In this document: positions 1 through 6,805 of the stretch, in pieces
Numbering within the stretch: the stretch's first letter is position 1
How the letters are laid out: every line of letters begins with the position of its first letter
NCBI GenBank assembly: GCA_002437415.1
Contig: DJPL01000054.1
Coordinates: 1 to 12,600, forward strand
DNA from: Ruminococcaceae bacterium UBA6413
GTDB lineage: Bacteria; Bacillota; Clostridia; Oscillospirales; Ruminococcaceae
Length of the DNA: 12,600 bases
Reading direction: 5' to 3'
Notes under the pieces: generated by a model
Told to the model about the DNA's origin: nothing
The model's input: only the letters and a program-made list of their open reading frames with translations
Database searches by the model: none
Program-made: the position numbers and the translations under genes

Positions 1-48
1 ACACATAGCGTCGGAGGCTATTGCTCTATCCAACTGAGCTACAGGCGC
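1..48 (-). tRNA. tRNA-Arg(CCG), 5' part only
   Basis: Read on the minus strand, position 48 begins a 7-nt acceptor strand (GCGCCTG), then TA, a D stem GCTC/GAGC around loop AGTTGGATA, A26, and an anticodon stem ATAGC/GCTAT around the 7-nt loop CTCCGAC. The loop centre gives anticodon CCG, which decodes the arginine codon CGG. The T arm and 3' acceptor strand lie beyond position 1, so their pairing cannot be checked. Its promoter is at 82-110. Confidence 0.9.
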
Positions 49-54
49 AAATAT

Positions 55-80
55 AAAGGGCTGACAGCAGCCAGCCCTTT
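55..80 (-). terminator. Terminator of the aminotransferase gene
   Basis: A 9-bp inverted repeat (AAAGGGCTG at 55-63, CAGCCCTTT at 72-80) with an 8-nt loop lies 36 bp past the aminotransferase stop. On the minus strand the 3' arm runs into TTTATATTT, a modest U-tract. The hairpin overlaps the likely transcription start of the tRNA-Arg gene, so it can end aminotransferase transcripts while tRNA transcripts start inside it and cannot form the full stem. Confidence 0.65.
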
Positions 81-81
81 T

Positions 82-110
82 AGTATAACACATTTTACTT
101 AAATTTGCAA
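82..110 (-). promoter_or_regulatory. Sigma-A promoter for tRNA-Arg
   Basis: Minus strand: -35 TTGCAA (105-110), 17-bp spacer, -10 TATACT (82-87). The start is predicted near position 75, about 27 nt before the tRNA 5' end. The promoter lies just past the aminotransferase stop codon (117-119). Confidence 0.75.
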
Positions 111-116
111 GTACAA

Positions 117-1376
117 TTACTTGAGCAGAGATTCTGTAGCGGCGATCTTTACTGCAACACAGAATACTTCCATAGCCTTTGCAAGCTCTGCCTCGGTAGG
201 ATATGTCGGAGCAATACGGATATTGCTGTCGTGAGGATCCTTGCCGTAAGGATAAGTTGCGCCTGCGCCTGTCAAAACAACGCCTGCCTGCTTGCAGAGG
301 TCAACTGTGCGCTTTGCTGTGCCTTCAAGACCGTTGAACGAAATGAAATAGCCGCCGTTGGGCTTGTGCCAAGAGCCAAAGCCTGTAGGAGCGATCTCCT
401 TGTCGAGCATATCAAGAACGATCTTGAACTTGGGTTCGATTATAGCTCTGTGCTTCTTCATATGCTCCTTGATACCGTCAAAGTCCTTGAAGAAACGGGC
501 GTGTCTTAACTGGTTGAGCTTATCATAGCCGATGGTCTGGAATGTCATCTGGCTCTTGATGAACTTGATGTTCTCAGCGCTTGCACCGATAAATGCAAGT
601 CCGCCGCCGGGGAACGAGATCTTTGACGTTGAAGCAAACATAAATACCATATTTTCCTTGCCGGTCTTCTTTGCTTCTTCAAGAAGGTTAAGCAGGTGGT
701 CGGGTGTATCTGTAAGGTGGTGAACGCAGTAAGCGTTATCCCAGAATATTCTGAAATCCTTTGCCTTGGGTGAGAGGTTTGCAAAACGTCTTACAGTTTC
801 GTCCGAGCAGGTGATACCGTCGGGATTGCTGTACATCGGTACGCACCAGATACCCTTTATAAGCTCATCTTCGCTTACGAGCTTTTCCACAACGTCCATA
901 TCCGGACCGTCGGGAGTGTAAGGAACTGTGATCATCTCAATGCCGAGGCTCTGGCAGATAGCAAAGTGTCTGTCATAACCGGGAGCGGGGCAGAGGAACT
1001 TTACCTTCTCGTTCTTTCCCCAGGGCTTGTCGCCGCCGAGAACGCCGAGCAGCATTGCTCTTGCCATTGTATCGTACATAAGCTGAAGGCTTGAGTTACC
1101 GCCGATGATTATCTCGTCGTGAGCAACACCGAGCATAGGCATACAAAGTCTTTTTGCTTCTTCGATACCGTCAAGTACACCGTAGTTACGGCAGTCGATA
1201 CCTGTTTCTGACATATAATCACCGTCAAGGCAGTGTGTCAGCATATCTAACGAAAGATCAAGCTGTGCAGGGGAGGGCTTACCTCTTGACATATCTAATT
1301 TAAGTCCCTGCTTGCAAAGCTCGTCATACTGCTTTTTAGCTTCTTCATTCAGCTTTATCAGTTCATTCTTTTCCAT
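117..1376 (-). CDS. Class I (type Ic) aspartate/aromatic-type aminotransferase
   Basis: A 419-residue cytoplasmic PLP-dependent aminotransferase, probably exchanging the amino group between aspartate or a related amino acid and 2-oxoglutarate. Visible motifs: RGKPS near residue 31 at the substrate-binding N-terminus, GGNSSLQLM (92-100) for the cofactor phosphate region, APGYDRHF (131-138), N184 in SNPDGIT, D213 and Y216 in FWDNAY, the Schiff-base lysine K252 in STSK, and the carboxylate-binding R387 in NIRIAP. These fit the type Ic aspartate aminotransferase group (Asp_aminotransf family) rather than classical AspC. Its length matches that group. The ATG has AAGGAG about 9 nt upstream. The gene has its own promoter (1438-1466) and terminator, so it is monocistronic. 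Exact substrate preference cannot be read from sequence; alanine or aromatic amino acids remain possible. Confidence 0.9.
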   Translation of the reverse strand: MEKNELIKLNEEAKKQYDELCKQGLKLDMSRGKPSPAQLDLSLDMLTHCLDGDYMSETGIDCRNYGVLDGIEEAKRLCMPMLGVAHDEIIIGGNSSLQLMYDTMARAMLLGVLGGDKPWGKNEKVKFLCPAPGYDRHFAICQSLGIEMITVPYTPDGPDMDVVEKLVSEDELIKGIWCVPMYSNPDGITCSDETVRRFANLSPKAKDFRIFWDNAYCVHHLTDTPDHLLNLLEEAKKTGKENMVFMFASTSKISFPGGGLAFIGASAENIKFIKSQMTFQTIGYDKLNQLRHARFFKDFDGIKEHMKKHRAIIEPKFKIVLDMLDKEIAPTGFGSWHKPNGGYFISFNGLEGTAKRTVDLCKQAGVVLTGAGATYPYGKDPHDSNIRIAPTYPTEAELAKAMEVFCVAVKIAATESLLK

Positions 1377-1437
1377 AATCGCAAACTCCTTATAATAAAG
1401 AAATTTTTACGCAGTTCTTCACTGCACCCATAGTCTT

Positions 1438-1466
1438 ATTATAATGCAAATAAAATTGTTTTGCAA
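1438..1466 (-). promoter_or_regulatory. Sigma-A promoter for the aminotransferase gene
   Basis: Minus strand: -35 TTGCAA (1461-1466), 17-bp spacer, consensus -10 TATAAT (1438-1443). The transcript would start near 1431, giving a leader of about 55 nt. The leader holds a small hairpin (GCAGT/ACTGC around TCTTC at 1411-1425) before the AAGGAG ribosome binding site. Confidence 0.8.
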
Positions 1467-1507
1467 GCGTTTTTTAGCTTTCTTGCAACGAATTATGCAA
1501 TTTTGTC

Positions 1508-1584
1508 AAAAAAACGTTGCACAGTAACATAATTATGGCGATTAGCGACTATATAATATCCATAAAATGTTTAATCTGTGCAAC
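1508..1584 (-). terminator. Long bipartite terminator of the glmS operon
   Basis: Read on the minus strand just after the stop of the 1605-2321 gene: an outer 9-bp stem (1576-1584 with 1516-1524), a middle 5-bp stem (1567-1571 with 1526-1530) and an inner 6-bp stem (1560-1565 with 1533-1538). These are stacked with small internal loops around a 21-nt apex and followed by G and T7 (1508-1515). All 20 pairs are Watson-Crick. The position and U-tract fit the end of the glmS operon. Confidence 0.75.
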
Positions 1585-1604
1585 TCGTGATTTTGATTTT
1601 TGCA

Positions 1605-2321
1605 TTAAGCGGCAAATGCTGCTGTCACAATGCCATTATTGTTTGTGAATGTAATATCTGCCGTTACTGTCTGCTCGTCAAGCCCGGAAAGGTTAAGCGG
1701 TACACTGCAACGTATATTGTATGTCCATTCAAATGTCAGCGTGGTGCTTGTATTTCCGTTAAGGAACGCAACATTCAGGTCAAAGTCGGTCGAGTCTGTG
1801 AGTACTGCCGTTGCGGATAACGTATCGTCATATATCACAGGGAGCGTCACATTTTGGCGTGTAAGCTCTGTCGGAATGATGTTGCGCATTGAAATGAGCT
1901 TTGAGTTTCCGTCTGTGTAAACATTCAGCGTAAGGTCGGCACAGTAGAAACCGAGCTCCTTCTGACCGTCAAGCGGTATATCCTCAGCGTATCCCTGTAC
2001 GGCAAAATATCCTGTGCCGTAGTCGGACATGGCTATGCTGAATGTCGGGTTGAATACGGGCGTGCCCTTGGCAAGAATAGCATCGTATGCTGTCAGAGCA
2101 CCTTCAATTCCGTCCTGTACATCGAGAAGAGCGGTTTCAACCTCTGCCTTGTCAAGCCCCGAGTAGTAGCTTGCGGATACGGCAAGATTAGTACCGTCGC
2201 TGATGATTTCCTTATTGCTTCCCGCATATATGGGTGTTGTGCGGGTAAGCAGCATATAGAGTAAAAGTCCTATTCCTGCTGTAACAAGCACAAGCAGGAT
2301 AACAAGTACGATCTTTTTCAT
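1605..2321 (-). CDS. Membrane-anchored hypothetical protein
   Basis: A 238-residue protein of unknown function. Residues 4-25 form a hydrophobic segment after MKK, and no lipobox is visible, so it is probably a signal anchor or uncleaved signal with residues 30-238 outside the membrane. The outer part looks beta-rich, with alternating hydrophobic and polar residues and many Thr, Ser and Asn. It has only two cysteines (127, 205), which could form a disulfide. No catalytic motif is recognised. The ATG has AAAGGGAG about 6 nt upstream, overlapping the stop of the preceding methyltransferase gene. With a 12-bp gap, co-translation is likely. It is the last gene of the glmS operon. Confidence 0.75.
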   Translation of the reverse strand: MKKIVLVILLVLVTAGIGLLLYMLLTRTTPIYAGSNKEIISDGTNLAVSASYYSGLDKAEVETALLDVQDGIEGALTAYDAILAKGTPVFNPTFSIAMSDYGTGYFAVQGYAEDIPLDGQKELGFYCADLTLNVYTDGNSKLISMRNIIPTELTRQNVTLPVIYDDTLSATAVLTDSTDFDLNVAFLNGNTSTTLTFEWTYNIRCSVPLNLSGLDEQTVTADITFTNNNGIVTAAFAA

Positions 2322-2333
2322 TTACGCTCCCTT

Positions 2334-3422
2334 TCAGATGCAGTAAAGATTCATATCCCATGCAGGAATATACGGGTGCTGTCTTAAGTACAGATTGTAT
2401 GCGGGGTTAAGCTCTTTTACCTTAAGCGGCAGAGCAAACATATCCTCTGTGCGGTGGTAGAGCGATACAAGCAGCTTGGGCTTGTCCCGCTGTATTACGG
2501 TTTTGCTTCCCTCAAGAGCCTCACTCTCACTGCCCTCGACATCATACTTTATATATGTAATATGCTCGTCCTTTACAAAGCTGTCAAGACTGCGCATCTC
2601 TATCTCTTTGATCCTTGACGTATTTACGAGCTTGCCCTTTTCATACGGGATAAGAGATGAGTTTCTGCCGCCCTTGGATACGAATCTGCATACTGTGTCA
2701 CAGCTCCATGCGCCTGCGTTTACCGTCCTGAAATCGTAGGGGTTGAGCCTGTAGTGAAGGCGCTTCATTTTAGCGTAGTTCTTGCCGTCGGGCTCCATTG
2801 CGAATATCTTGTTGAAGTGCCCGCCGGTGACTTTTAGAAACTCGGTTATGGTATCACCGTTGTATGCACCAAGGTCTGCATAGGTTTCGTTGCCGCCGAG
2901 CGCAAGTATCTCATAGCCGTCCGATTTATCTGTCTGGTTGCGTATAAGCGGCTGTATTCTGCCTGTTATACGATATTCGAGCCAGCCGTCAAATACCTTC
3001 TTCGATTGCTCATCGGCAAGCATTGAGTAGACCTGCTCGAGCTCGGCTCTGTGTTCCTCGGCATATTCTTTGGTGAATAGTCCGCCGCCTATTACGGGAA
3101 CATCGGGGGCGTATAATTCGTGCCTGTCCGAAATGGCTATGATGCGCTGTATCACCTCGTCGATATGCGTTCCGAACGCAACGAGAATGATACAGTTGCC
3201 GAACTGCCGTTCTATATCCGACAGCTTTTTTACTTCAAAGCCTGCAAAGCTGTGACCTCTTACAAAGTCATCGCTTGCCATAAATCCCGATATCTTTATG
3301 CCCTTTTCGGCGCAGACATCAAGTATCTTCTGCGCGCCGTCACCCATGCCGTATATTATTATCGGCTTTGAGGTCGCGGCTAAGTGATCCCAAAGGCAAA
3401 CCGCATTTGTTATATCGTACAT
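2334..3422 (-). CDS. FkbM family SAM-dependent methyltransferase
   Basis: A 362-residue cytoplasmic protein. Residues 20-150 resemble a Rossmann-type nucleotide-binding module (IIIYGMGDGAQ near 21-31) often found in front of FkbM domains. The C-terminal half is the FkbM methyltransferase: SAM-binding motif I DLGAYNGD (183-190), acidic E210 in FAMEPD, and the signature IKYDVEGSE (291-299). FkbM enzymes usually methylate hydroxyl groups of sugars, glycans or polyketides; the acceptor here is unknown. The gene starts 22 bp after glmS with AAAAGGAA before the ATG, so it is in the glmS operon. This suggests, as inference, a link to amino-sugar glycans or glycoproteins at the cell surface. Confidence 0.85.
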   Translation of the reverse strand: MYDITNAVCLWDHLAATSKPIIIYGMGDGAQKILDVCAEKGIKISGFMASDDFVRGHSFAGFEVKKLSDIERQFGNCIILVAFGTHIDEVIQRIIAISDRHELYAPDVPVIGGGLFTKEYAEEHRAELEQVYSMLADEQSKKVFDGWLEYRITGRIQPLIRNQTDKSDGYEILALGGNETYADLGAYNGDTITEFLKVTGGHFNKIFAMEPDGKNYAKMKRLHYRLNPYDFRTVNAGAWSCDTVCRFVSKGGRNSSLIPYEKGKLVNTSRIKEIEMRSLDSFVKDEHITYIKYDVEGSESEALEGSKTVIQRDKPKLLVSLYHRTEDMFALPLKVKELNPAYNLYLRQHPYIPAWDMNLYCI

Positions 3423-3444
3423 CTGAACATTCCTTTTCCGATGA

Positions 3445-5268
3445 TTATTCTACCGTTACCGACTTTGCAAGGTTTCTCGGGTGGTCAACGTCAAAGTTCT
3501 TGAGTGCCGCTGTGTAATAAGCAATAAGCTGGAGCGGAACTACTGCCACAAGCGGCATAAGAAGATCTCTTGCAAGAGGGAGCATAACGGGATAATCAAC
3601 ATCGTTCTCTTCAAACTTCATATCCTCACTGCACACCATTATTACTGTAGCGCCTCTTGTCTTTACTTCCTTTATATTGCTCATAGTCTTTTCATAAAGA
3701 GCGTGCTGGGTCGCTACCGCGATGACCGGCATACCTTCTTCGATAAGCGAAATAGTACCGTGCTTGAGCTCACCTGCGGCATAGCTCTCGGAATGGATAT
3801 ATGATATCTCCTTGAGCTTAAGGCTGCCCTCCATACTCAGCGCATAGTCAAGACCTCTGCCTATATACAGCAGACTGTCGGCGCTTATAAGCTTTGAAGC
3901 GACCTTCTGATACTGCGTCTGATCGTCAACGCACTGCTGTACCTTTGACGGAATTTCGGAAAGCTCGGATATCAGCTGTCTGCACTCCGCTTCGTCTATA
4001 GCGTTTCTTGCATACGCCACGCGGAAAGCAAGCAGATACATAAACGCCGTCTGCACCATATATGCCTTTGTAGAGCATACGGATATCTCGGGACCTGCGA
4101 GGGTGTACATTACCATCTTGGCTTCTCTTGCTATGGAAGAGCCGACTACATTGACAATTGCAAGCGTATCCGCACCTATAGAATTTGCGAGCTTCAAAGC
4201 GGCGAGTGTATCTGCCGTTTCACCCGACTGCGAGATTATCACTACTAAGTCATCGGGAGAAAGCAGGGGATCGCGGTAGCGGAACTCCGAAGCGATATCC
4301 ACAACAACGGGAGTACGAGCAAGCTTCTCAATAACATACTTTCCGACCATACCTGCGTGCATGGCAGAGCCGCAGCCCACAATATAGATATGGTGATAGT
4401 TTCTCAGCTTTTCATCTGTAAGTCCGCATTCGGAGAAGTCGGGAGTGCCGTTTTTAATGCGGGGATTTATTGTCTTTTTGAGAGCGTCGGGCTGTTCGCA
4501 TATCTCTTTGAGCATAAAATGCGCATATCCGCCTTTTTCAGCCGCGGAAACGTCCCAGTCCGCTATCTGTATTTCCTTTTCTATGACATTTCTGTGCATA
4601 TCATAGAATGTAACGCCGTCCGCCGTGATATCGGCTATTTCGCCCGGCTCAAGCAGATAGTATTCTCTGGTGTATTCGATTATTGCTGTGACATCGGACG
4701 CGATGAACATCTCGCCTTTGCCCTTGCCGACTATCAGAGGGCTTTCTTTTCTTGTCGCAAATATGCGGTTCTTGTGCTCTCTGAACATAATGCCGAGAGA
4801 ATACGCACCCTCGATATCGGCAATTGTCTTGATTATAGTATCAACAGGGTCGCCGTTGTAGTTGTAGTCGAGCAGCTTTGCGACAGCCTCGGTGTCTGTC
4901 TGGCTTTCAAAGCCGTAGCCCTTGGAAATAAGAAATTCTTTAAGCTTGCGGTAGTTCTCGATAATACCGTTATGAACAATGGATACTCTGCCGTTTCCGA
5001 TAGGGTGGGAGTTGATATCGCTCGGCTCACCGTGGGTAGCCCAGCGGGTATGGCCTATACCTGCCGTAGCGGTAAAGTGCGGCTCGTGCGAAAGCTTTTC
5101 AATGAGCCCTTCCTTGAGCTTGCCCTTTGCCTTTACCGTCTTTATTCTGTCACCCTCGAATACCGCAATGCCTGCCGAGTCATAACCTCTGTATTCAAGC
5201 TTTGTGAGTGAGTTTACAAGTATTTCGGTGCATTCTTTAGCTCCGACATAGCCTACTATTCCACACAT
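3445..5268 (-). CDS. glmS: Glutamine-fructose-6-phosphate aminotransferase (isomerizing)
   Basis: Makes glucosamine-6-phosphate from fructose-6-phosphate and glutamine, the first committed step towards UDP-GlcNAc for peptidoglycan and surface glycans. The product is 607 residues, close to E. coli GlmS (609). It starts MCGIVGYVG: the N-terminal cysteine (C2 before Met removal) is the glutaminase nucleophile, which fixes the start at 5268. Also visible are HTRWATHG (73-80), NGIIENY (100-106), QTDTEA (123-128), sugar isomerase domain 1 with VGCGSAMHAG (297-306) and SQSGET (346-351), domain 2 with LKHGTISLIE (501-510), and a C-terminal tail ending HPRNLAKSVTVE. An in-frame upstream ATG at 5388 lies before the predicted transcription start and would bury the catalytic cysteine. 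The ribosome binding site is GGCGGA about 8 nt before the ATG. Confidence 0.97.
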   Translation of the reverse strand: MCGIVGYVGAKECTEILVNSLTKLEYRGYDSAGIAVFEGDRIKTVKAKGKLKEGLIEKLSHEPHFTATAGIGHTRWATHGEPSDINSHPIGNGRVSIVHNGIIENYRKLKEFLISKGYGFESQTDTEAVAKLLDYNYNGDPVDTIIKTIADIEGAYSLGIMFREHKNRIFATRKESPLIVGKGKGEMFIASDVTAIIEYTREYYLLEPGEIADITADGVTFYDMHRNVIEKEIQIADWDVSAAEKGGYAHFMLKEICEQPDALKKTINPRIKNGTPDFSECGLTDEKLRNYHHIYIVGCGSAMHAGMVGKYVIEKLARTPVVVDIASEFRYRDPLLSPDDLVVIISQSGETADTLAALKLANSIGADTLAIVNVVGSSIAREAKMVMYTLAGPEISVCSTKAYMVQTAFMYLLAFRVAYARNAIDEAECRQLISELSEIPSKVQQCVDDQTQYQKVASKLISADSLLYIGRGLDYALSMEGSLKLKEISYIHSESYAAGELKHGTISLIEEGMPVIAVATQHALYEKTMSNIKEVKTRGATVIMVCSEDMKFEENDVDYPVMLPLARDLLMPLVAVVPLQLIAYYTAALKNFDVDHPRNLAKSVTVE

Positions 5269-5372
5269 AAATTTATTCCGCCTTTCATAAATCGGACTTG
5301 GCGCATTGATATGCGCTATAAAAATAATATTCTGATTTTTCTCTAATAAGTACAAAGCCGTCGGCTTATACA
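5269..5372 (-). other. glmS 5' leader with two hairpins, no glmS ribozyme
   Basis: From the predicted start near 5372 to the ATG the leader is about 104 nt. It holds a 5-bp hairpin (AAGCC/GGCTT, 5355-5367) and a perfect 6-bp hairpin with a 4-nt loop (GCGCAT/ATGCGC, 5301-5316). Neither sequence nor length matches the conserved core of the glmS ribozyme. Whether the hairpins regulate expression is unknown. Confidence 0.55.
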
Positions 5373-5378
5373 AAATAC

Positions 5379-5407
5379 AGTATAGCACATTTGCCGCAAA
5401 AAGGCAA
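5379..5407 (-). promoter_or_regulatory. Sigma-A promoter of the glmS operon
   Basis: Minus strand: -35 TTGCCT (5402-5407), 17-bp spacer, -10 TATACT (5379-5384), preceded by TGC to give an extended -10 (TGCTATACT). The start is predicted near 5372. Confidence 0.8.
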
Positions 5408-5462
5408 GTATGCCGACGTTATTGATATCGGTAACTGCGGTCAAATAAAGCAATAAGAAACA

Positions 5463-5490
5463 GAGCCTTCCGTGATGGCTCATTTTTATA
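5463..5490 (+). other. Orphan terminator-like hairpin in the divergent spacer
   Basis: GAGCC (5463-5467) pairs with GGCTC (5477-5481) around a 9-nt loop and is followed by ATTTTTAT. It resembles a weak intrinsic terminator on the plus strand, but no gene precedes it in that direction. It could stop read-through from glmS-antisense transcription or be chance. Confidence 0.3.
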
Positions 5491-5492
5491 CA

Positions 5493-5507
5493 TTGAAAGC
5501 GGTTTTA
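5493..5507. promoter_or_regulatory. cre-like 15-mer, copy 1
   Basis: TTGAAAGCGGTTTTA matches the Firmicute catabolite-responsive-element pattern (WTGNAANCGNWNNCW) at all fixed positions except the last C. An identical 15-mer sits at 12401-12415. Copy 1 lies between glmS and the DUF1275 gene, upstream of both promoters. Binding by a CcpA/LacI-type regulator is inference. Confidence 0.35.
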
Positions 5508-5513
5508 AATGCA

Positions 5514-5523
5514 ACAAATTTGT
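5514..5523. promoter_or_regulatory. 10-bp perfect palindrome, possible operator
   Basis: ACAAATTTGT is a perfect palindrome located about 40 bp upstream of the putative DUF1275 -10 element. AT-rich palindromes are common by chance, so this is only a candidate binding site. Confidence 0.2.
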
Positions 5524-5555
5524 ATCAATTAACGATAGAAAGCCAAAGCCGGTTG

Positions 5556-5564
5556 TGCTAAAAT
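5556..5564 (+). promoter_or_regulatory. Extended -10 promoter for the DUF1275 gene
   Basis: TGC TAAAAT forms an extended -10 element. The predicted start near 5571 would leave a leader of about 10 nt. No good -35 is seen at the right distance. Confidence 0.4.
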
Positions 5565-5580
5565 TATTATCGGTGATAAT

Positions 5581-6264
5581 ATGAAAAAGAAATTAAGCGT
5601 TTGTCAGAATTCAATGGCGCTTGTGTACATACTGGCAATGTCGGGCGGCTTTATGGACGCATATTCCTATATGTGCAGAGGAGAGGTGTTCGCCAACGCG
5701 CAGACAGGTAACATACTGCTTATGGCGGTAAATCTCGCCAAGGGAAACTTCGGCACGGCGCTGAGATATTTTGCGCCTGTTATGGCTTTTATAGCGGGTG
5801 TTGTGCTGGCACAGACCGTGCACCACATTTTTAAGGGACGTATGCTCCACAGGCGGCAGATAGTTATATTGTTCGAGGCGTTTACGCTTTTTGTTGCGGC
5901 ATTTATACCGTATGAGCTGAACATTCTGTGCAACTGTATGATCTCGCTTGCCTGCGGTGCGCAGGTCGAGGCGTTCAGAAAGATAAGCATAAGAGGAGCG
6001 TATCCGCAGAGCTATGCCTGTGCAACTACAATGTGCATCGGCAATATGAGGACTGCGGCATCGTCATTATGCGAGTATGTCGCTCACAGAAACCGCGATG
6101 ATTTAAGAAAGGGCTTGCTTTTGTTCAGCATAAATGCAATGTTTGCGATCGGTGCGGTAGCGGGCGACCTTTGTGTAACTGCCATAGGGCAGTGGGCGGT
6201 TATGATATGCGCTGTGTTTATGACTACTGCGTTTATTATAATTACGATGGAAGAAAATGAGTAG
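5581..6264 (+). CDS. DUF1275/YoaK-like membrane protein
   Basis: A 227-residue polytopic membrane protein with about six hydrophobic segments (roughly 12-30, 44-53, 63-83, 92-110, 180-197, 200-222). The N-terminal signature GGFMDAYSY (22-30) followed by FANAQTGN (37-44) is typical of the DUF1275 (YoaK) family, whose function is not established; transport is often assumed. A second block, GAQVEAFRK (126-134) and TTMCIGNMR (149-157), is also characteristic. The ATG is preceded by a weak GGTGA site, and the leader may be very short. It is divergent from glmS and monocistronic, ending at the terminators at 6276-6344. Confidence 0.85.
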   Translation: MKKKLSVCQNSMALVYILAMSGGFMDAYSYMCRGEVFANAQTGNILLMAVNLAKGNFGTALRYFAPVMAFIAGVVLAQTVHHIFKGRMLHRRQIVILFEAFTLFVAAFIPYELNILCNCMISLACGAQVEAFRKISIRGAYPQSYACATTMCIGNMRTAASSLCEYVAHRNRDDLRKGLLLFSINAMFAIGAVAGDLCVTAIGQWAVMICAVFMTTAFIIITMEENE

Positions 6265-6275
6265 ATATTAAAATG

Positions 6276-6292
6276 GGGTTGTGATACAACCC
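6276..6292 (+). other. Small hairpin just after the DUF1275 stop
   Basis: GGGTTGT (6276-6282) pairs perfectly with ACAACCC (6286-6292) around GAT. It has no T-tract, so it is probably a 3'-end stabilising or accessory hairpin before the main terminator at 6300-6344. Confidence 0.4.
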
Positions 6293-6299
6293 GGAGAAG

Positions 6300-6344
6300 A
6301 AAAAGTGAGTCGAAGCGCAAAATAGTGCGCACGGCTCACTTTTT
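6300..6344 (+). terminator. Strong intrinsic terminator after the DUF1275 gene
   Basis: AAAAAGTGAGTCG (6300-6312) pairs with CGGCTCACTTTTT (6332-6344), 13 bp with one G-T wobble. A nested GCGC/GCGC stem sits inside the loop. T5 lies at the 3' end, and A5 on the 5' side makes it usable in both directions. Confidence 0.85.
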
Positions 6345-6488
6345 GATTATGACTGTTCTGCAAGAAGTATATTTATCAAATAACGTGTAAAAGCAGATTA
6401 AAAACCTTTCCATTGCTATGACTGAGGGGATTGTGAGAGCTTATAAGTTTTTAGGGTAGTACTTCTATCAACTTCAATCCCCACCGTC

Positions 6489-6518
6489 TTGCAGACAAAA
6501 ATCTTTAGCTTATATAAA
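6489..6518 (+). promoter_or_regulatory. Promoter-like site inside the structured intergenic region
   Basis: TTGCAG (6489-6494) followed after 16 bp by TATATA (6511-6516), or after 18 bp by TATAAA (6513-6518), resembles a sigma-A promoter. A start near 6525 would make an RNA of about 280 nt ending at the 6763-6802 hairpin. Its -35 overlaps one arm of the 10-bp inverted repeat, so it could also be incidental. Confidence 0.35.
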
Positions 6519-6524
6519 TGTTAG

Positions 6525-6805
6525 AGATATCGCTAAAATAATGCAATTATCCACATTTTCGCTTGTCTGCAATCCACCTCCCCTTTTTCGAGGGCGGGCA
6601 TGGATGCCCGAAGTTGAACGCCCAGAGTTTTGCAGGACGCAAAACAAACAGAGCGTTCATCAAAAGGCAAGTGTGGTAGTGCATCGACACACAATCGATT
6701 GCGCTTAAAAGCACGTCGTAAGCGGGACACTCTGCAATTTCAATGGAGTTTTGATAAACTGAGAAGCTGTGATGAAATATTTTTGCATTTCGTCACAGCT
6801 TCTTT
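6525..6805 (+). ncRNA. Candidate structured non-coding RNA (unidentified)
   Basis: If transcribed from 6489-6518, the RNA could form a hairpin with a TGGA tetraloop (6595-6610), a two-tier arm (6615-6621/6653-6659 enclosing 6627-6633/6639-6645), and a multibranch domain closed by 6659-6665/6749-6755 with AGTGT/ACACT (6670-6674/6727-6731) inside. It would end in a 16-bp terminator. No known class (tmRNA, RNase P RNA, SRP RNA, 6S) was recognised. It may instead be a dispersed intergenic repeat. Confidence 0.35.
6763..6802. terminator. 16-bp hairpin terminator, probably shared by both strands
   Basis: GAAGCTGTGATGAAAT (6763-6778) pairs with ATTTCGTCACAGCTTC (6787-6802), 16 bp with one G-T wobble and an 8-nt loop. 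On the plus strand TTTATTTAT follows. On the minus strand it lies 20 bp after the stop of the 6823-7383 gene, but the following tract is poorer. It most likely ends the minus-strand operon and any plus-strand RNA from 6489. Confidence 0.75.

Noticed and set aside
4357..5211. A 284-codon open frame antisense to glmS
   Set aside because: It is a shadow of a highly conserved gene, without a binding site or recognisable protein features.
5269..5372. glmS ribozyme/riboswitch in the glmS leader
   Set aside because: The leader contains an AGCGC word, but it is too short and lacks the conserved downstream core.
5269..5388. A longer glmS start at the in-frame ATG at 5388
   Set aside because: It adds 40 residues before MCGIVGYVG and would block the N-terminal catalytic cysteine. 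It also lies upstream of the predicted transcription start near 5372.
6420..6805. tmRNA, RNase P RNA, SRP RNA or 6S RNA
   Set aside because: None of the conserved sequence landmarks of these RNAs was recognised. 6S, defined by shape more than sequence, cannot be fully excluded by eye.
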